Shown piece after piece: positions 24,852 through 34,197 of a stretch of DNA of 64,000 nucleotides. A model generated the notes under the pieces. That model was not told where the DNA came from and searched no databases. It worked only from the letters and a program-made list of their open reading frames with translations. Source of the DNA: UKL13-3 sp964392775 (GTDB lineage: Bacteria > Bacteroidota > Bacteroidia > UKL13-3). The stretch lies in assembly GCA_964392775.1 (NCBI GenBank), contig CAYMRD010000012.1, positions 43,470 through 107,469 of the forward strand, given 5' to 3'. The translations under genes were made by a program, and so were the position numbers. Every line of letters starts with the position of its first letter. The first letter of the stretch is position 1.

Positions 24852-26253
24852 GTTGCAACAGGGCCACATTCTCAACGTGGTGCGTATGCGGAAACATATC
24901 TACCGGTTGAACTGCCGTTACTTCATATTGTTCAATCATCAATGCAATATCACGGGCCTGTGTGGCCGGATTACAACTCACATAAACAACCTTCTGAGGG
25001 GCTGCTTCCAGAATTTTCTGAATCACTTTTTCGTCCATACCCGCACGAGGCGGGTCGGTGATGATCACATCCGGCTTACCGTGACGTGCAATCAACTCAT
25101 CATTCAATACATCCTTCATATCACCGGCATAAAAATGGGTATTAGTGTTCTTGTTCAACTCAGCATTGTGTTTGGCATCAACAATCGCCTGTTCAACATA
25201 TTCGATTCCCACTACCTGACGGGCTTTTTCGGCCACATACAAAGCAATGGTTCCCACTCCGGTGTACAGGTCATATACATTTTCGGTACCTGTAAGTCCT
25301 GCAAAATCACGCGCTACATTGTATAAATTGAGTGTTTGGTCGGTATTGGTCTGGAAGAATGATTTAACTCCGATATGAAACACTGCATTGCCCAAACGTT
25401 CTACCAGATGATCCTTTCCTGCGTAAACATGAACAGGCAAATCATGAATGGTATCGTTCATCTTTCCATTGATTACATACAACAGTGATGTAATTTCAGG
25501 AAACTGCCCTTTCAATAAATCCATCAGCGGATTGATTTTTTCGGGGTCGTTTTCCTTGAACACAACCACCACCATCCACTCTCCCAATGAGGAATTACGG
25601 ATGAGGATATTACGCATAAAACCGTCCTGCGAATGCGCATTGTGAAACGAATATCCGTGTTGAATCGCAAAATCTCTCACCGCTAACCGAATACGGTTGG
25701 AGGGATCGGGCTGGTGGTAACAATGGGCAATATCCAGCACTTTATCAAACCGTCCTGGAATATGAAACCCAAGTCCTTTATGCTCATCATCCGACATGGT
25801 TTCTTTATCACTCACAGCCGTAAGCCATTTACGATCGGTAAATGAATACTCTAGTTTATTACGGTATCCTTGTGTTTTAGCCGATCCAACAATAGGCATA
25901 AACGGAGGAAACGGAAATTTTCCGATACGTTCAAAAGCATCGAGTACCTGCTGGTTTTTATAGGTTAGCTGAGCGGCATAGCTCATGTGCTGCCATTTGC
26001 ATCCTCCGCATACGCCAAAATGCTCGCAAAAAGGTTCAATCCTGCTGGGCGAAGGTGTAACCACACGTTTTACGCGACCGAAGTTTACTTTTTTCTTTGT
26101 CGAAGTCACCTCTATATCCACCACATCACCCGGAACACCAAAATCAACCAGCACCACTTTTTCATCCTGACGGGCTACACTTTTTCCGTCACTACCCGCA
26201 TTGGTGATGGTAATATTTTCGAGGATATACGGTTGGAACTTTCTTTTTCTCAT
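24841..26253 (-). CDS. rlmD: 23S rRNA (uracil-5-)-methyltransferase RlmD
   Basis: This enzyme methylates C5 of a uridine in 23S rRNA using SAM. An N-terminal TRAM domain is followed by the iron-sulfur cysteine motif FCEHFGVCGGCKW and the SAM-binding VYDLYTGVGTIALY. The catalytic cysteine sits in YVSCNPATQARD. I chose ATG 26253 (MRKRKFQPY, 470 aa). The frame is open for 24 more codons upstream, but these precede the conserved start of the TRAM domain. Its last codons form one arm of the 42-bp palindrome. Confidence 0.92.
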   Translation of the reverse strand: MRKRKFQPYILENITITNAGSDGKSVARQDEKVVLVDFGVPGDVVDIEVTSTKKKVNFGRVKRVVTPSPSRIEPFCEHFGVCGGCKWQHMSYAAQLTYKNQQVLDAFERIGKFPFPPFMPIVGSAKTQGYRNKLEYSFTDRKWLTAVSDKETMSDDEHKGLGFHIPGRFDKVLDIAHCYHQPDPSNRIRLAVRDFAIQHGYSFHNAHSQDGFMRNILIRNSSLGEWMVVVVFKENDPEKINPLMDLLKGQFPEITSLLYVINGKMNDTIHDLPVHVYAGKDHLVERLGNAVFHIGVKSFFQTNTDQTLNLYNVARDFAGLTGTENVYDLYTGVGTIALYVAEKARQVVGIEYVEQAIVDAKHNAELNKNTNTHFYAGDMKDVLNDELIARHGKPDVIITDPPRAGMDEKVIQKILEAAPQKVVYVSCNPATQARDIALMIEQYEVTAVQPVDMFPHTHHVENVALLQRRG

Positions 26254-26359
26254 AAACGGTATCAACTCCAAGACTGCTAAAATATGTCTTGAATGAAGGG
26301 CACGAAGATAAGACTTGGTGCTCAATTAAGCACATTAAACCACAGGGCAAAAAGGGGGA

Positions 26360-27376
26360 TTAAATCACATTTACCTCAGCCTGAATAGTGATGCCAAAGG
26401 TTTGTTGCACGCTTTGCTGAATATCCATGGCCAGTTGCCAGATTTCGGAACCAGTAGCGCCTCCGTAATTCACCAGTACCAATGCCTGATCCTTATGCGA
26501 ACCGGTATTACCAACACGTTTCCCTTTCCAACCACATTGTTCGATAAGCCATCCGGCAGCAACCTTTGTTTTCCCGGCACTGGCCGGATAACCAACAATA
26601 CCGGGGTATTGTTCTTTCAGTTTCAGGTATTGCTCATCCGGAATTTCAGGATTCTTAAAAAAGCTTCCTGCATTGCCCAGCACTTTGGGGTCGGGCAGTT
26701 TAGAGGTACGGATCTCAACTACGGCATTGCTCACATCTTTTACAGATGGTTCGGCAATCTGATGCTTTTGAAGTGTTTGCTGAATGGCCCCGTATGTGGT
26801 ATTCAACTGAGGATGCTTACTCAGTTTATATGTAACCGATGCAATAATATATTTGCCTTTTGCTTCTTGTTTAAAAATGCTTTCGCGGTATCCGAACTTA
26901 CACTCTGCATGTGTAAAAGTTTTTTGATTGCCACCGTCAATTTCAATGGCATCCAATGACACAAAGGTGTTTTTAATCTCCACGCCATAAGCTCCGATAT
27001 TCTGCATGGGCGAAGCCCCAACACATCCGGGAATCAACGAGAGGTTTTCCAGTCCTCCATAACCGTGGTCAATCGACCAGCGGACAAAGTCATGCCATAC
27101 CTCACCCGCAGCCACCTTCACCCACACATTCTCTTCATTCTCTTCAATTACCTCAATGCCTTTGATGGAGATTTTGATGACCATTCCTTCTACATTACCT
27201 GTAAGCAACAGGTTACTGCCTCCTCCCAACACCAGCACATTGCGCTCCACAAGGTTAAAGTTGCTACAAAGCACCTGAAGCTCTTCGAGGGTTTTAACCT
27301 CTACAAACTCACGGGCTGTAACATCAATACCAAATGTATTAAATGATTTAAGTGAAATGTTTTGCTGGATATTCAT
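26360..27376 (-). CDS. murB: UDP-N-acetylenolpyruvoylglucosamine reductase
   Basis: MurB is the FAD/NADPH enzyme that completes UDP-N-acetylmuramate in cytoplasmic peptidoglycan precursor synthesis. The 338-aa protein (from MNIQQN) carries the FAD-domain motif LGGGSNLLL, then GYRESIFK, the proton-donor serine in GNAGSFFKNP and the C-terminal glutamate in IQAEVN. It is a type I MurB, complete. The frame extends three codons further to a weak upstream start. It stands alone on the strand, between rlmD and a YjbR-family gene. Confidence 0.95.
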   Translation of the reverse strand: MNIQQNISLKSFNTFGIDVTAREFVEVKTLEELQVLCSNFNLVERNVLVLGGGSNLLLTGNVEGMVIKISIKGIEVIEENEENVWVKVAAGEVWHDFVRWSIDHGYGGLENLSLIPGCVGASPMQNIGAYGVEIKNTFVSLDAIEIDGGNQKTFTHAECKFGYRESIFKQEAKGKYIIASVTYKLSKHPQLNTTYGAIQQTLQKHQIAEPSVKDVSNAVVEIRTSKLPDPKVLGNAGSFFKNPEIPDEQYLKLKEQYPGIVGYPASAGKTKVAAGWLIEQCGWKGKRVGNTGSHKDQALVLVNYGGATGSEIWQLAMDIQQSVQQTFGITIQAEVNVI

Positions 27377-27432
27377 CGCAGGCAAGTAAATAAATAGCCG
27401 TCAATTTGCAAGACTAATTTTTTATGCAGCTG

Positions 27433-27789
27433 CTAAATTGTGAGGTTGTATTCCTCCCTGACTTTTTTTGTAAGCCTTTTTACAACGATACTGTAAGAAT
27501 GAGCAACCAGTTCCAGCAATAATTCATCCGGCACATCACGGTTAAAAGAAACCGTATTCCAGTGTGTTTTATTCATGTGGTAGCCGGGTTGTACTGCTTC
27601 ATAATTGCTGCGCAATTCAACAGCGCGTTCCGGGTCACATTTTAAATTGATGCTATTGGCTTCCGATAACGAAACCAGAGCAAACATCTTTCCGGCAACC
27701 TTAAACACAAGGGTGTCTTCGTCAAACGGAAAATCTTCCGTAACGGCAGGTTTGGCGATACAAAAATCACGGATGAGTTCGACATGCAT
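27433..27789 (-). CDS. MmcQ/YjbR family protein
   Basis: This 118-aa protein (from MHVELIRDFC) has the CyaY-like YjbR fold, with typical motifs FPFDEDTLVFKVAGKMFAL, an NLKCDPERA strand and the conserved PGYHMNKTHWNTV. Family members are small DNA-binding-like proteins of unclear role. The frame is open for 38 more codons upstream, but those run into the dispersed repeat and do not match the family, so the shorter start is used. Confidence 0.88.
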   Translation of the reverse strand: MHVELIRDFCIAKPAVTEDFPFDEDTLVFKVAGKMFALVSLSEANSINLKCDPERAVELRSNYEAVQPGYHMNKTHWNTVSFNRDVPDELLLELVAHSYSIVVKRLTKKVREEYNLTI

Positions 27790-27868
27790 GTATCGAAGAT
27801 AAGAAACAATTGATATGTGTTGAAGAGTGCTGAAGAAAAGCCACTGATTAGCACAGATTAAAATGTAA

Positions 27869-27976
27869 GAATATCGGAATATTGTCTGCCCCCTAACGCA
27901 CAAGCCTTTTAGAAAGTGTGCGGTTGGCCCTTGCTAGGGGCAGGGGTGCGCGAGGGTAAGTTGACATCCGATAGTC
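27869..27976 (+). repeat. Dispersed intergenic repeat, copy 1
   Basis: This is a shorter relative (about 108 bp) of the elements at 33259-33378 and 48043-48166. It begins GAATATCGGAATATTGTC, then TGCCCCCTAACGCACAAG, has AGAAAGTGTGCGGTTGGCC in the middle, and ends AAGTTGACATCCGATAGTC. It lacks the CTCTAAAGGG block of the other copies. The rest of the 320-bp gap to exbD shows no gene. Confidence 0.7.
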
Positions 27977-28109
27977 AGTTATAAAAAAGAATGCCCATAC
28001 TGGAAGTGCAAATTTGCGTCAACTCTTAAAATTGTTGAATGAATCGGTGGCAATTCGCACAGAGCGACCTTATTCTATACATTAAAACACAGGCACAATT
28101 CCTAAAGAA

Positions 28110-28505
28110 TTAGTTTTTGTCGGTGGCGAGTACCATTTTGATATGGTTTTTCGCTCCAATCTGCATCACATCTACCAAATCCTGCACCTGTAAATCTTTA
28201 GGTAATCTAATGACCACAGTTGGTTCCGGCACGCTTCCTATTTCTGCCAATAATTCAGCCTCCAAACGGTCAAATGAAACTTCACGCTTATTGATAAAAT
28301 AATGTTTATCAACCGTCACTGTAAGCGAAACAGGTTGTTTGGTGATGGCCTGAGCCGCCTTCGATTTAGGAAGCAAAATTTTAATCACATTGGGATTCGC
28401 AAGCGTAGATACAATCAGGAAGAACAACATCAAAAAGAACATGATATCGTTTAAGGGTCCTGTTGCTACCTCGGCATGAAATTTCCGGTTTCGTTTGAGT
28501 TTCAT
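28110..28505 (-). CDS. exbD: ExbD/TolR-family biopolymer transport protein
   Basis: ExbD is the periplasmic-facing partner of ExbB in the proton-driven motor that energises TonB or Tol systems. The 131-aa protein has a short cytoplasmic N-terminus and one membrane helix (residues 19-38). Asp20 at the helix start (PLNDIMFFLML) matches the proton-path aspartate of ExbD. A periplasmic ExbD-fold domain follows. It overlaps exbB by 4 bp. No tonB gene lies next to the pair, so the energised partner is unknown. Confidence 0.9.
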   Translation of the reverse strand: MKLKRNRKFHAEVATGPLNDIMFFLMLFFLIVSTLANPNVIKILLPKSKAAQAITKQPVSLTVTVDKHYFINKREVSFDRLEAELLAEIGSVPEPTVVIRLPKDLQVQDLVDVMQIGAKNHIKMVLATDKN

Positions 28506-29170
28506 TTACCCGCCTTTTGAATTTGTTGCAAGAAGAAAAGTGCATCCTTTTGGGTGGTCAGCGTAAAACGGTCGATGAGGTTGTTCAGCAAATGGTAGCC
28601 GGTATAGGCAACCAACCCAACAATAAGTCCCGACCCGCTACTAATCATTTTTTCATATAAACCACCGGCAATAATACCAATACTGATATTGTCGGAAAGT
28701 GCAATGCTGTAAAAAATCTTGATAACCCCTGAGATGGTTCCAATGAAACCAAGCATGGGAGCAATACCTGCTATCAAACCCAAATAGTTCATTTTGCGTT
28801 CCATTTCGGCAACTTCAATATTGGTCTGACTTTCCATCATCGACTCAATATCCTTAATTGGTCTTCCGATGGAAGACAATCCCGATTGAATGATATTACC
28901 CATTGAACCCGGGTTGCGTTCGCAGAGCGCATTAGCCCCTTTGATGTTACCGTCCTGCAACTGATCAATGATTTGATTGGTAAAATTATCAAGGTTCTGT
29001 GAACGCTTGCGGATAAACATCCAACGCTCCACCATAATATAAATGCTCACAATTGACAGTATCACAATCGGGATCATTACAACCCCGCCTTTCATCACCA
29101 ACGAAAGCATGCTCTGAGAGTGAATTTCGGTTGGGGCTTCTGAAACAATTTGCAACAAAACAGTATTCAT
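28502..29170 (-). CDS. exbB: ExbB/TolQ/MotA-family proton channel protein
   Basis: The 222-aa inner-membrane protein (from MNTVLLQ) has a first membrane helix around GGVVMIPIVILSIVSIYIMV and a cytoplasmic domain. Two further helices follow, with the family motifs APMLGFIGTISGVIKIFYS and IAGGLYEKMISSGSGLIVG. It forms the pentameric stator-like channel with ExbD, whose gene overlaps by 4 bp. An earlier in-frame ATG would add eight residues. The terminator between secDF and exbB faces the minus strand. Confidence 0.92.
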   Translation of the reverse strand: MNTVLLQIVSEAPTEIHSQSMLSLVMKGGVVMIPIVILSIVSIYIMVERWMFIRKRSQNLDNFTNQIIDQLQDGNIKGANALCERNPGSMGNIIQSGLSSIGRPIKDIESMMESQTNIEVAEMERKMNYLGLIAGIAPMLGFIGTISGVIKIFYSIALSDNISIGIIAGGLYEKMISSGSGLIVGLVAYTGYHLLNNLIDRFTLTTQKDALFFLQQIQKAGK

Positions 29171-29252
29171 ATTTTTGATTCTTACTACGTTCAATATTAA
29201 ACGCTTCGCCCCAAGTTATCGGCATGATAATCTGAACACTTGTGGATAATAT

Positions 29253-29285
29253 AAAAGGCCGTTCCACTTTTTAGAACGGCCTTTT
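29253..29285 (-). terminator. Terminator of secDF
   Basis: AAAAGGCCGTTC (29253-29264) and GAACGGCCTTTT (29274-29285) form a perfect 12-bp stem 28 bp after the secDF stop codon. Confidence 0.85.
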
Positions 29286-29312
29286 ACAAAAAAGATTATG
29301 TCTCGCGAAAAA

Positions 29313-32288
29313 TTAGGCTGTAACCGGCTTGGCTACTTCCTTCTTATCAAAATCAACTACAATAGGAGTTGAAATACACAATGACGAGTAAGTACCGATA
29401 ACACGGCCTACAAGCAAGGCGAAGATAAATCCTCTGATGCTCTCACCTCCAAAGATGAAGATTACAACCAATACAAAGAATACCGACAATGACGTCAGGA
29501 TGGTACGGCTTAAAGTACTGTTCAAGGCAAAGTTGATCAATTTGTTGCGTTCTTCACCGGCAGTATCAACCTGACCACGCTCGCTCATACGCTCACGGAT
29601 ACGGTCAAATACAATTACCGTTTCTGTCATGGTATAACCCATTACCGTTAAAATCGCAGCAATAAAGTCCTGACCAATCTCAAGTGAGAATGGCAATACA
29701 TTGTCAAAAATGGTGTAGAACGAAAGAACGATGAGTACATCGTGGAATAGCGCTACTACCGCCCCCAATCCATATTGCCATTTTTTGAAACGAACAATAA
29801 TGTACACAAACATCAATAAGCAAGAGAACAAGATAGCTCCGTATGCTCCGTAAACGATATCTGTTGCAACGGTAGGTCCAACTTTTTGCTGTTGTACAAT
29901 TTCATATTTAGAACCCAGGCTTTCCAATCCGGTTGCCAACGTAGTTTCCACTTCTCTGTCGGCATTCTCATCTGTATTGTCAATATGGTACGAAGTAGTA
30001 ATTTTCAACTGGTTTGCGTTACCCAATGTTTGAACCATCGTTTGTGAATTGACAAACACTTTCTCAAGTGAGATTTTCACTTCTTCAGTATTCATTGCAT
30101 TATCGAAACGAACGATATAGGTACGGCCACCTTTAAAATCAACGCCCAGATTAAAGCCACCGTTTTTAAAGTAGAAAATGGTTCCAATGATGATCACCGC
30201 TGTTGAAATCATATAGTAGATCTTACGTCTTCCTACGAAATCAATATGAATATTTTTGAAAGCATTACGGGTGTACTTTGTATCGAATGTGATTGTTTTT
30301 TTGGTTGACAACATCCACTCAAAAATTACTCTTGAGATCAGAACCGCAGCAAACAATGATGACAAGATACCAATGATCAACGTTGTTGCAAACCCTTGAA
30401 TAGGACCTGTTCCGAATACATAAAGGATGGTACCCAATAATAACAAGGTTACATTTGAGTCGATAATAGAAGGCATAGCGTGTTTAAATCCTTCAGCAAT
30501 CGATTGAGAAACCGATTTGCCGTGTGCCAGTTCTTCACGCACACGCTCAAAAATCAGGATGTTCGCATCTACAGCCAAACCAATGGTTAGTACGATACCC
30601 GCAATACCCGGAAGGGTTAATACTGCACCGATAGAGGTTAATATCCCCATCACAAAAAATATGTTGATGAACAATACTAAGTCGGCAACTAAACCCGACT
30701 TATTATAGTAGAACGCCATAAATACGAATACCGTCAAAATAGCGATAATCATCGACAATAAACCTGCGTTAATCGCTTCTTGTCCCAATGTTGGTCCAAC
30801 AACCGACTCACTTGTAATTTTGGCCGGAGCCGGTAATTTACCTGCTTTCAAAATATTTGCAAGGTCACCTGCTTCTTCGCTTGTAAACGATCCGCTGATC
30901 GAAGAACGTCCGTTCGGGATTTCATTTTGTACAGTTGGTGATGAATACACCACATTATCCAATACGATGGCTACACTGCGGCCAATATTTGCTTTGGTCA
31001 GGTTTTTCCACTCACGGGCACCTTGTGTATTCATCGACATCGATACCTCAACCTGTCCTGTTTGAGAAATATCTCTGCGGGCATCTACAATTTTATCCCC
31101 TTCCAATGCAGGCTTTCCTTCTTTAGAAGTTTTCAAAGCATGCAGGACAGCACCTTCACCATTTGTTCCAAAACCTTTGTATGCCCATAAGAAACGGATA
31201 TTGCCCGGCAATACTGCTTTTACTTCAGGAGTGTTCAGGTAGCTGTTAATTTTAGCAGTATCTTTAATCAAAGCTGTACCGCACATCGAACCTTTTGCAA
31301 CCAGCATATTTTGCTCATCAGCATACGGGCGTAACAATACAAACAATGGATTTTCTTTTGAGAACTGCTCAATCGTTTTTTCAGCCGAAGTATCTTTAGC
31401 GGTTGAATCGGTTGTTGCAGTAGCAGATGAGTTGCTCAAACCGGCCAATGCGCTCGTAGCGGTGGCGGTGTCAGTATCGGTTGCTGTTGTGTCAACCGTA
31501 ACTTTTTCGTTTGCCAATACTTTACGCAATACATCATTGGCAGTCGACAGGTGTTTGTAAGCTTCAGGGTTGTCAAACGTTTCCCAGAATTCCAGTTTAG
31601 CTGTTCCCTGTAATAGTTTACGAACACGGGCCGGATTGTCAACACCAGGCAATTCAATCAAAATACGGCCGCTACCTTCCAGCTTTTGAATATTAGGCTG
31701 GGTTACACCAAATTTATCGATACGTGAGCGAAGAATCTGGAACGAACGGTCAACCGCTAATTCTGCTTCTTCTTTAATATAGCTGATTACCTCATTATTC
31801 GTTGAACTGATTTTGATTTTATCCTTGTTCGACTGGTTAGCAAAAATGCTGGCCAGATTCACGTTAGGATTAAGCTCAGTCATCGTTTCGCCAAACAATG
31901 TCACATAATCTTTTCTGCTTTTTTTGATTTTTTCGTTGGTTACTTCAATCGCCTTGTTAAAGGTTGGATCTGCATTGTTGTTCGACAATGAGCGAATCAA
32001 ATCTCCAATGGAAACTTCCATTGTCACGTTCATTCCGCCCTGCAAATCGAGACCAAGGTTAAGCTCACGCTCCTTACATTGCAAGTAGGTATACTCAGCA
32101 ATGCCTAAGTTGTACACCGGAAGGCGTGCAATTGAGTCGAGATAAGCTCTTTCCACTACAGGATCTCCATTTGCAAACTCCTTTGCTTCCTGTTCAACTT
32201 TGTTTGTAACCCACGTAAACGATAGCTGGAAGATACACACCAGGGTGAGTGCGATCGCAAACAGCTTTACTGCGCCTTTACTTTTCAT
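29313..32288 (-). CDS. secDF: Fused protein translocase subunit SecDF
   Basis: SecD and SecF, the proton-driven accessory subunits of the Sec translocon, are joined in one 991-aa protein, as is usual in Bacteroidota. The SecD half has an N-terminal helix, a large periplasmic part with LNLGLDLQGGM and IELPGVDNPARV, then helices with TVGLAVDANILIFERVREEL-type motif IV. The SecF half begins about residue 650 (NLGVDFKGG, then VMGYTMTETVIVFDRIRE). A Ser/Thr/Ala-rich insertion (about residues 265-300) in the periplasmic part looks like a variable linker. It is a single gene. Confidence 0.96.
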   Translation of the reverse strand: MKSKGAVKLFAIALTLVCIFQLSFTWVTNKVEQEAKEFANGDPVVERAYLDSIARLPVYNLGIAEYTYLQCKERELNLGLDLQGGMNVTMEVSIGDLIRSLSNNNADPTFNKAIEVTNEKIKKSRKDYVTLFGETMTELNPNVNLASIFANQSNKDKIKISSTNNEVISYIKEEAELAVDRSFQILRSRIDKFGVTQPNIQKLEGSGRILIELPGVDNPARVRKLLQGTAKLEFWETFDNPEAYKHLSTANDVLRKVLANEKVTVDTTATDTDTATATSALAGLSNSSATATTDSTAKDTSAEKTIEQFSKENPLFVLLRPYADEQNMLVAKGSMCGTALIKDTAKINSYLNTPEVKAVLPGNIRFLWAYKGFGTNGEGAVLHALKTSKEGKPALEGDKIVDARRDISQTGQVEVSMSMNTQGAREWKNLTKANIGRSVAIVLDNVVYSSPTVQNEIPNGRSSISGSFTSEEAGDLANILKAGKLPAPAKITSESVVGPTLGQEAINAGLLSMIIAILTVFVFMAFYYNKSGLVADLVLFINIFFVMGILTSIGAVLTLPGIAGIVLTIGLAVDANILIFERVREELAHGKSVSQSIAEGFKHAMPSIIDSNVTLLLLGTILYVFGTGPIQGFATTLIIGILSSLFAAVLISRVIFEWMLSTKKTITFDTKYTRNAFKNIHIDFVGRRKIYYMISTAVIIIGTIFYFKNGGFNLGVDFKGGRTYIVRFDNAMNTEEVKISLEKVFVNSQTMVQTLGNANQLKITTSYHIDNTDENADREVETTLATGLESLGSKYEIVQQQKVGPTVATDIVYGAYGAILFSCLLMFVYIIVRFKKWQYGLGAVVALFHDVLIVLSFYTIFDNVLPFSLEIGQDFIAAILTVMGYTMTETVIVFDRIRERMSERGQVDTAGEERNKLINFALNSTLSRTILTSLSVFFVLVVIFIFGGESIRGFIFALLVGRVIGTYSSLCISTPIVVDFDKKEVAKPVTA

Positions 32289-32464
32289 TTGTTTCTATTA
32301 TTCTGTTTTTAATTATTGTTTTCAATTGGTGTTTCCTTCCGGAAACATTTAAACGGTTCGGCAAAACATGGCTACGTTGTGCTACCGAAGCGGGCAAATA
32401 TAGGTTTTGGCACCACATTTTACAACCTGTTGACAATTTGATTTAACCTCTAAAAATGAGAGTA

Positions 32465-33106
32465 TTATACTTTTTCACACTGCTGCAGTATTCTTCTGAA
32501 GTGGTCGGCAACCACCCGTAAACTGTTGTCAAAATGATTGTTATTGTTGATGATAATATCAGCCGCTTCTTTATAGGGCTCGAGGTATTGACGGTAAGCC
32601 GGCATCACATGGTTGGTCCATTGATACTGCACATAGTCGGCCGGAACATTACGCTCTGTAGTATCTCTTACCAATCTACGCTGCAACTGTGTCTCCTCAT
32701 GGACTTCTATAAACAAACGCAAATCAAAATGTTCGGAGATATCGCTGCGGTAAAAAATAAAAAGGCCTTCAACAATCAAAATAGGAGCCGGATAAAACGT
32801 AAGCCAGTCACCCATTTGCTCCTCGTGCTGAAAGCGGTATTCCCTGCGTTTGGCTATTTGTCCGCTTTTCAACAATAAAATATCCTCGAAAAAAGCATCC
32901 AGGTCAATCCCTTCGGGCAAGTCATAATTAATTTGCCCGTTTTCATCCCGGGCCTGACTACCCACCGGCTTATAATAATTATCCTGCGACAGGATGCAGA
33001 CTTCATCCTTTCCGAACAGGTTTCCAAGTTCTTTTAAAAACGTTGTTTTCCCACTGGCACTCCCTCCCGTTATACCTACAATATATGGAAAATGTGGATT
33101 CATCAA
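32465..33106 (-). CDS. udk: Uridine kinase
   Basis: This cytoplasmic P-loop kinase phosphorylates uridine or cytidine for pyrimidine salvage. The 213-aa protein has the Walker A motif GITGGSASGKTTF near the N-terminus, SQDNYY, and the typical IVEGLFIFY strand where Udk has VEGILIL. It also has the lid arginines in RRLVRDTTERN. Size and motif order match Udk rather than the related phosphoribulokinase. It is a single gene with the repeat-rich gap upstream. Confidence 0.9.
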   Translation of the reverse strand: MMNPHFPYIVGITGGSASGKTTFLKELGNLFGKDEVCILSQDNYYKPVGSQARDENGQINYDLPEGIDLDAFFEDILLLKSGQIAKRREYRFQHEEQMGDWLTFYPAPILIVEGLFIFYRSDISEHFDLRLFIEVHEETQLQRRLVRDTTERNVPADYVQYQWTNHVMPAYRQYLEPYKEAADIIINNNNHFDNSLRVVADHFRRILQQCEKV

Positions 33107-33199
33107 TTCTCTCTTAAAAAATGCAATTACGGGAAAAATAATGTGAAGATGAGAAGATGTGCAAATGTGAAGATGAAGACAAAATGATTCGGGAGAAAG

Positions 33200-33460
33200 T
33201 GGCTTTATGGTTTTACGGCTTTGTGTATTGGGGTTTACGCTAAGATTTTAGGATTAAAGATTATCGGGATATGCCCCCCTGTCCTAAAGGGTGTTCCGCG
33301 CACAGTTCTAATTGATAGGCGTGCGGTGGCCCCCTTTCAGGGGCAGGGGTGCGCAAGGGCAAACTGACATCTTCCCGGCAGTACCTTCTGTTTAATTAAA
33401 CAGAGTCCGTTTTAAGTTTCCTTAACTTTTTTAACATAGAGCCTTAAAACCATAAAGCCA
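33200..33460. repeat. Large inverted repeat enclosing dispersed repeat copy 2
   Basis: GGCTTTATGGTTTTACGGCT (33201-33220) and AGCCTTAAAACCATAAAGCC (33440-33459) are inverted copies with one mismatch in 20, and similarity continues a few bases further. Between them lie dispersed repeat copy 2 and a perfect 18-bp palindrome, TCTGTTTAATTAAACAGA (33387-33404). The 478-bp gap between udk and tetR holds no gene; its first part (33140-33180) has repeated GAAGATG units. Confidence 0.65.
33259..33378 (+). repeat. Dispersed intergenic repeat, copy 2
   Basis: Starts GATTATCGGGATATGCCCCC, contains TCCTAAAGGG and CCGCGCACA, then GGCGTGCGGTGGCCCCC, GGGGTGCGCAAGGGCAA, and ends CTGACATCTTCCCGG. It is closely related to the copy at 48043-48166 and in the same orientation. 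Confidence 0.75.
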
Positions 33461-33533
33461 ATCTGACTAACCGACCACATCCTGCCATTCACCGACACTT
33501 TTGATACAATGGAAACTTTTTACACAACAAAAG

Positions 33534-33563
33534 TTTCCGATTTGTAAAACGTTCTTACCTTTG
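33534..33563 (+). promoter_or_regulatory. Candidate promoter of the efflux operon
   Basis: TACCTTTG (33556-33563) matches TAnnTTTG and lies 21 bp before the tetR start. TTTC at 33534-33537 is an imperfect -33 element at an 18-bp spacing. Confidence 0.45.
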
Positions 33564-33584
33564 TCGCCTTCAATACCATTTAGG

Positions 33585-34196
33585 ATGGACGAAATCAAAT
33601 ATAAAATACTCAAAGAAGCGCAGGTTCTGTTCATGCGGTATGGCTTTAAAAGCATCACCATGGATGATATTGCCCGCGAGCTTAGCATCTCCAAAAAAAC
33701 ACTTTATCACTACTTTACAGACAAAAACGACCTGGTGAATCAGGTTGTCGAATCACATCTGGATACTGAAAAAGAGTTTTGCAACAGCCTTGCCAACAGC
33801 GAAAAGGACCCAATCGCCTACTTATTATCCATTTCGAACAATTTCAGCAGCGAATCCAAACAGATCAATCCGGCAGTATTGTACGATTTACGTAAATACT
33901 TTAAGGAGGCATGGGACAAAATTGCCCAATACAGCCAGGAGTTTATTTACGGTCAGGTGATGAACAACCTCATCATCGGTAAAGAAAAAGGACTGTACCG
34001 CAAAGACCTCAACGAAAAAATAATTGCATTGTATTATGTAAACATGATGCAGTTTATGGTGAACCCTGAAAACTATAGTAAAGAGGATCGCAATATCAAT
34101 TCTGTACACAAGGAATTGATGCGTTACCATTTGCATGGCATCTTAACGGATAAGGGACTTAAACAATTAGACAAATTATTAAACAACATCGAATAA
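33585..34196 (+). CDS. TetR-family transcriptional regulator
   Basis: The 203-aa protein has the standard TetR N-terminal HTH (SITMDDIARELSISKKTLYHYF) at about residues 20-45, followed by a helical ligand-binding region. I chose ATG 33585 (MDEIKYKIL), since the longer open frame would start upstream of the -7 element. It is the first gene of a four-gene efflux operon; the next gene starts one base after its stop. This layout suggests it represses its own operon and is released by a substrate of the pump. That is inference. Confidence 0.93.
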   Translation: MDEIKYKILKEAQVLFMRYGFKSITMDDIARELSISKKTLYHYFTDKNDLVNQVVESHLDTEKEFCNSLANSEKDPIAYLLSISNNFSSESKQINPAVLYDLRKYFKEAWDKIAQYSQEFIYGQVMNNLIIGKEKGLYRKDLNEKIIALYYVNMMQFMVNPENYSKEDRNINSVHKELMRYHLHGILTDKGLKQLDKLLNNIE

Positions 34197-34197
34197 C

